Below, piece by piece: positions 6,927 through 9,117 of a stretch of 9,117 nucleotides of DNA; within the stretch, counting starts at the first letter, position 1; each line of letters begins with the position of its first letter. This DNA is from Candidatus Cloacimonadota bacterium. GTDB lineage: Bacteria; Cloacimonadota; Cloacimonadia; Cloacimonadales; Cloacimonadaceae. A program made the position numbers and the translations under genes. The stretch spans positions 1 to 9,117 of the forward strand of contig JAEZUG010000009.1 of the NCBI GenBank assembly GCA_023421135.1, in the 5' to 3' direction. The notes below the pieces were generated by a model. It was not told the origin of the DNA. It did no database searches and saw nothing but the letters and a program-made list of their open reading frames with translations.

Positions 6927-6949
6927 CAGAACAGTGTAAAGGAGACCAC

Positions 6950-8236
6950 ATGCTTATTGAGTTCAGTGTCCAGAACTACCGCTCATTCTACAAGCAGGTA
7001 AGTTTTAGCATGGAAGCCAGCTCCAGAGCCGAGCATCCCGGCCATGTGATGGAGCTTGCGCGCCAGAGGATTCTAAAGACCAGCGCTTTCTATGGGGCAA
7101 ACGCTTCCGGAAAGAGCAATCTGCTCCGGAGTTTTGCGTTTATGAAGAATCTGGTTCTCAATTCCTCCAAGGATACTCAGACTGGAGAAGAGATAAAAAC
7201 AGAGCCTTTCCTGCTCAACTCAAGTGGAGCAGAGGAGCCCACCCGGATGGAAGTGGTTTTCCTGGCAGAAGAGACCATCTATCGTTATGGTTTTGCCTGC
7301 AGTGCCAAACGCGTGGAGAAAGAATGGCTCTTTGCCAGATCAACCAAGCCTAAATCCCGCGAGCTACAGATGTTTGAACGTAGTGCTGGGAGCGAGTATC
7401 AAGTTCATCCCAGCTTCAAAGAGGGCAAGGGATCGCTTCTGATGTTTCTGAAAGAAAACACCCTCTTGCTCAGTCTGCTGGCTCAGTTCAACGGCAAAAT
7501 ATCTTCCAGAATTGTTCAGTGGTTTACAAACACAAATATCTGGAATATCGATACCTACATGCCAATTCATACCTCGATACTGGTGCAGAAAGGTCTTGTA
7601 CCTCAGGATTGGGTAACCGAGTTTCTGCTCAAGGCCGATATGGGAATCAAGGGATTCCAGATCAACGAAGAGGATCTCAATTTGGAAAATGTTAAGAGAG
7701 TTCCGCAAGCTATCAGACAGGAAGCCAGCAAAGTCATTAGCCTCTTTATTAAGACCCAGCATGAATACTATGACGAGAGTACAAACCGGTTCAAGTCAGT
7801 GATCTTTGATCTGGCGTCCCAGGAATCCGATGGGACCAAGCAGTTCTTCAGCCTGGCAGGCTTGATCTACCATACTCTTAAACAGGGCGGCAGGCTTTTT
7901 ATCGATGAGCTGGAAAACAGTCTCCATCCCTTGCTCTGCCGTATCATCATCCGTCTCTTTCAGGATCCGGAAACCAATCCCACCGGTGCTCAATTGATTT
8001 TTACAACTCACAATACCACACTACTGGACAAAGCCTTCTTCAGAAGGGACGAGATCTGGTTTGCCGAAAAGGACAGCAACTGCTCCACAGACCTCTATTC
8101 TTTGGTGGAGTACAAGCTCCCCAAAGGCAAAGCCCGAAGTGATTCCTCCTACGGCAAGGATTATATCCGGGGGAAATACGGTGCCTTGCCATACATCAAT
8201 TATGAGGATTTCGCCCGCTTGTTTAGGTCGAAGTAG
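6950..8236 (+). CDS. rloA: RloA-like AAA/ABC-type ATPase of a defence module
   Basis: A 428-residue cytoplasmic ATPase of the AAA_15/AAA_21 (OLD-like) group that accompanies RloB. Residues 1-20 (MLIEFSVQNYRSFYKQVSFS) are the usual first strands. Walker A is GANASGKSNL at 49-58. An ABC-type signature SDGTK lies at 293-297, Walker B with the catalytic acid in RLFIDELENSLHP at 315-327, and the switch histidine in FTTHN at 351-355. All key residues are intact and the length is normal. There is no fused TOPRIM domain; that activity sits in the next gene. The start at 6950 has AAAGGAG five bases upstream. It is followed by rloB after 9 bp, so the two are almost surely co-transcribed. In related ATPase plus TOPRIM pairs (PARIS AriA/AriB, lactococcal AbiL) the ATPase senses a phage factor and controls the partner. 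That role is inferred here. Confidence 0.9.
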   Translation: MLIEFSVQNYRSFYKQVSFSMEASSRAEHPGHVMELARQRILKTSAFYGANASGKSNLLRSFAFMKNLVLNSSKDTQTGEEIKTEPFLLNSSGAEEPTRMEVVFLAEETIYRYGFACSAKRVEKEWLFARSTKPKSRELQMFERSAGSEYQVHPSFKEGKGSLLMFLKENTLLLSLLAQFNGKISSRIVQWFTNTNIWNIDTYMPIHTSILVQKGLVPQDWVTEFLLKADMGIKGFQINEEDLNLENVKRVPQAIRQEASKVISLFIKTQHEYYDESTNRFKSVIFDLASQESDGTKQFFSLAGLIYHTLKQGGRLFIDELENSLHPLLCRIIIRLFQDPETNPTGAQLIFTTHNTTLLDKAFFRRDEIWFAEKDSNCSTDLYSLVEYKLPKGKARSDSSYGKDYIRGKYGALPYINYEDFARLFRSK

Positions 8237-8245
8237 GGAGTAAGT

Positions 8246-8839
8246 GTGGCTAAATCACGAAGACCTGTAGGCACAAGAAATATTCCTCCTGACCTGATCC
8301 TGATTGTCACAGAAGGAGAGAAAACAGAGCCGCTGTATTTCCAATCTTTTCCTCTACATCCCATGAAAGTTGTCCGGATCAAGGGAACTGGCACAAACAC
8401 TCTTTCACTGGTTACTGAGACTAAGAAGGAAATGGAAAAAGCTAAGAAGTGGTACTTTGAAGAGCATGGGATCAGACTGAAGGATAGGGAGATTTGTGTG
8501 TGGTGCGTGTTTGATAAGGATGATTTTCCAGATGATAGATTTGACAATGCAATAACACGTGCCAAAGCCAGAGACTTTCATGTGGCATATTCAAACGAAG
8601 CTTTCGAGCTCTGGTATTTGCTACACTTCTCATATATCTCCAGTGCCTTATCCAGGTCTCAATATGGTGAACTCCTCACTCATCATCTTGGGAAGCCCTA
8701 TGCCAAGAACGATCCCTGTATGTATCAGGTTCTGAGGCAATACCTAGCTATTGCCATCAGAAATGCAAAAGCCCTGCTTGCCTGCTATAACCCACATGTT
8801 CCCCACAAAGACAATCCTTGCACCACTGTTTTGAATTAG
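8246..8839 (+). CDS. rloB: RloB-like TOPRIM-type protein, 3' end frameshifted
   Basis: A 197-residue protein of the RloB family, the likely effector of the pair. TOPRIM-like acidic motifs are intact: VTEGEKTEPLYF at 21-32 and VFDKDDFPDD at 88-97. These are followed by the family motif SNEAFELWYLLHF at 116-128 and YAKNDPCMY at 152-160. A GTG start at 8246 is used with GGGAG five bases upstream, 9 bp after rloA. Near the end HKDNPCTTV (187-195) is followed by LN and a stop. In the -1 frame, however, the DNA from 8833 reads ELVEYLNQFIRGS and stops at 8872-8874, as expected for the family's last helix. One base appears to be missing from the T-run at 8829-8832. Truncation removes only about 12 residues, so activity may survive. 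A sequencing error or real frameshifting are the alternatives. Confidence 0.85.
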   Translation: MAKSRRPVGTRNIPPDLILIVTEGEKTEPLYFQSFPLHPMKVVRIKGTGTNTLSLVTETKKEMEKAKKWYFEEHGIRLKDREICVWCVFDKDDFPDDRFDNAITRAKARDFHVAYSNEAFELWYLLHFSYISSALSRSQYGELLTHHLGKPYAKNDPCMYQVLRQYLAIAIRNAKALLACYNPHVPHKDNPCTTVLN

Positions 8840-8883
8840 TCGAATACCTGAACCAGTTTATCAGAGGTTCTTAGCTAGATAAT

Positions 8884-8910
8884 CTGAGCTTGACCCCCCC
8901 CCCCGCTCAG
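8884..8910. repeat. Hairpin enclosing a run of eleven C
   Basis: CTGAGC (8884-8889) and GCTCAG (8905-8910) are perfect inverted arms around a loop that contains C11 (8894-8904). It lies about 10 bp after the restored stop of rloB. It could be a weak transcription end for rloAB, but there is no T-tract. Such a C-run is prone to length change and to sequencing error. Confidence 0.55.
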
Positions 8911-8939
8911 CCATCTGTCCCATCAACACCATCAAAAAC

Positions 8940-8970
8940 TTGACATAAATTCGCGATAACCACCTATTGC
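8940..8970 (+). promoter_or_regulatory. Weak outward-facing promoter candidate
   Basis: TTGACA at 8940-8945 with TATTGC at 8965-8970 (19-bp spacer) faces out of the window. The spacer is long and the -10 box is imperfect, so it is listed only as a possibility for a gene beyond the right edge. Apart from this, 8911-9054 holds nothing I can identify. Confidence 0.2.
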
Positions 8971-9054
8971 GCATAAATAAATATGATAAGGAAGACAGTT
9001 GCACATGACGTAGAACAAGGCGTGTATAAGGTTTCATCTCCCTGCTCTGCGTAT

Positions 9055-9080
9055 CGTCATTCCTGCGAAGGCAGGAATCC
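9055..9080 (+). repeat. Full copy of the dispersed CGTCATTCCTGCGAAGG hairpin repeat
   Basis: ATTCCTGC (9059-9066), loop GAAG, GCAGGAAT (9071-9078) form a perfect 8-bp stem, flanked by CGTC and CC. The first 17 bases equal the minus-strand copy at 240-256. On the minus strand it translates as DSCLRRND, the typical false ORF start given by this widespread repeat. Confidence 0.8.
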
Positions 9081-9091
9081 ACAAGTTTGTT

Positions 9092-9114
9092 AACCAGATG
9101 TTGAACAACTGGTT
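9092..9114. repeat. Imperfect palindrome at the window edge
   Basis: AACCAG-A-TGTT-G-AACA-A-CTGGTT: ten of eleven positions pair around a single central G, with one A-A mismatch. It directly follows the hairpin repeat and may be part of a longer repeat cut by the window end. Confidence 0.5.
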
Positions 9115-9117
9115 GTA

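Noticed and set aside
7364..7762. Minus-strand 132-residue ORF within rloA
   Set aside because: It is a shadow of rloA, whose plus-strand motifs are complete.
8200..8565. Minus-strand 121-residue ORF over the rloA-rloB junction
   Set aside because: It is antisense to the RloB TOPRIM motifs, with no family features.
8827..8839. Programmed -1 frameshift in rloB
   Set aside because: The codons GTT TTG do not form a good X-XXY-YYZ slippery site and no clear downstream stem follows. A one-base loss or a sequencing error is simpler.
8861..9082. Minus-strand 73-residue ORF starting MDSCLRRNDD
   Set aside because: The N-terminus is the usual translation of the dispersed hairpin repeat and the rest includes the C11 tract (GGGG codons). 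Not a gene.

Overview
The window looks like part of a bacterial chromosome from an uncultured member of the FCB group, most like Cloacimonadota. That guess rests on one very large secreted protein built from choice-of-anchor-J-type jelly rolls, GLUG repeats and fibronectin-III-like modules, together with roughly 48-50% GC. It is an inference, because no rRNA or other phylogenetic marker is present. I see no tRNA, rRNA, CRISPR array or transposase gene.

Layout: positions 1-260 are a repeat cluster, with two opposed copies of a REP-like sequence centred on a 24-bp-arm palindrome, followed by a copy of a dispersed CGTCATTCCTGCGAAGG repeat. A purine-rich spacer and a C8 tract lead to 411-776 (-), the C-terminal part of an ABC-2 type permease without its N-terminal half. 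A 1645-residue secreted modular protein (974-5911, +) follows. Beyond it, at 6067-6177 (-), lies the first 28 codons of an ABC transporter ATPase, cut off before the Walker A motif. The ATPase start and the permease end are on the same strand and in the usual operon order. The simplest reading is that one ABC-2 exporter operon was disrupted, with its middle replaced by about 5.3 kb carrying the secreted-protein gene.

Right part: a small DUF4177-type gene (6487-6678, -) diverges from a two-gene operon, rloA-rloB (6950-8236 and 8246-8839, +). RloA is an AAA/ABC-like ATPase with intact Walker A, signature, Walker B and His-switch motifs. RloB is a TOPRIM-like partner. This pair resembles known ATPase plus TOPRIM anti-phage modules (RloAB, AbiL, PARIS type). 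The last codons of rloB look frameshifted: the conserved C-terminal helix continues in the -1 frame, to a stop at 8872-8874. The window ends in noncoding DNA with a C11 tract inside a hairpin, a second copy of the dispersed repeat in the opposite orientation to the first, and a final imperfect palindrome.

The most notable points are the broken ABC operon on both sides of the giant secreted gene, the candidate defence operon with its frameshifted effector end, and the nested palindrome cluster at the left end.
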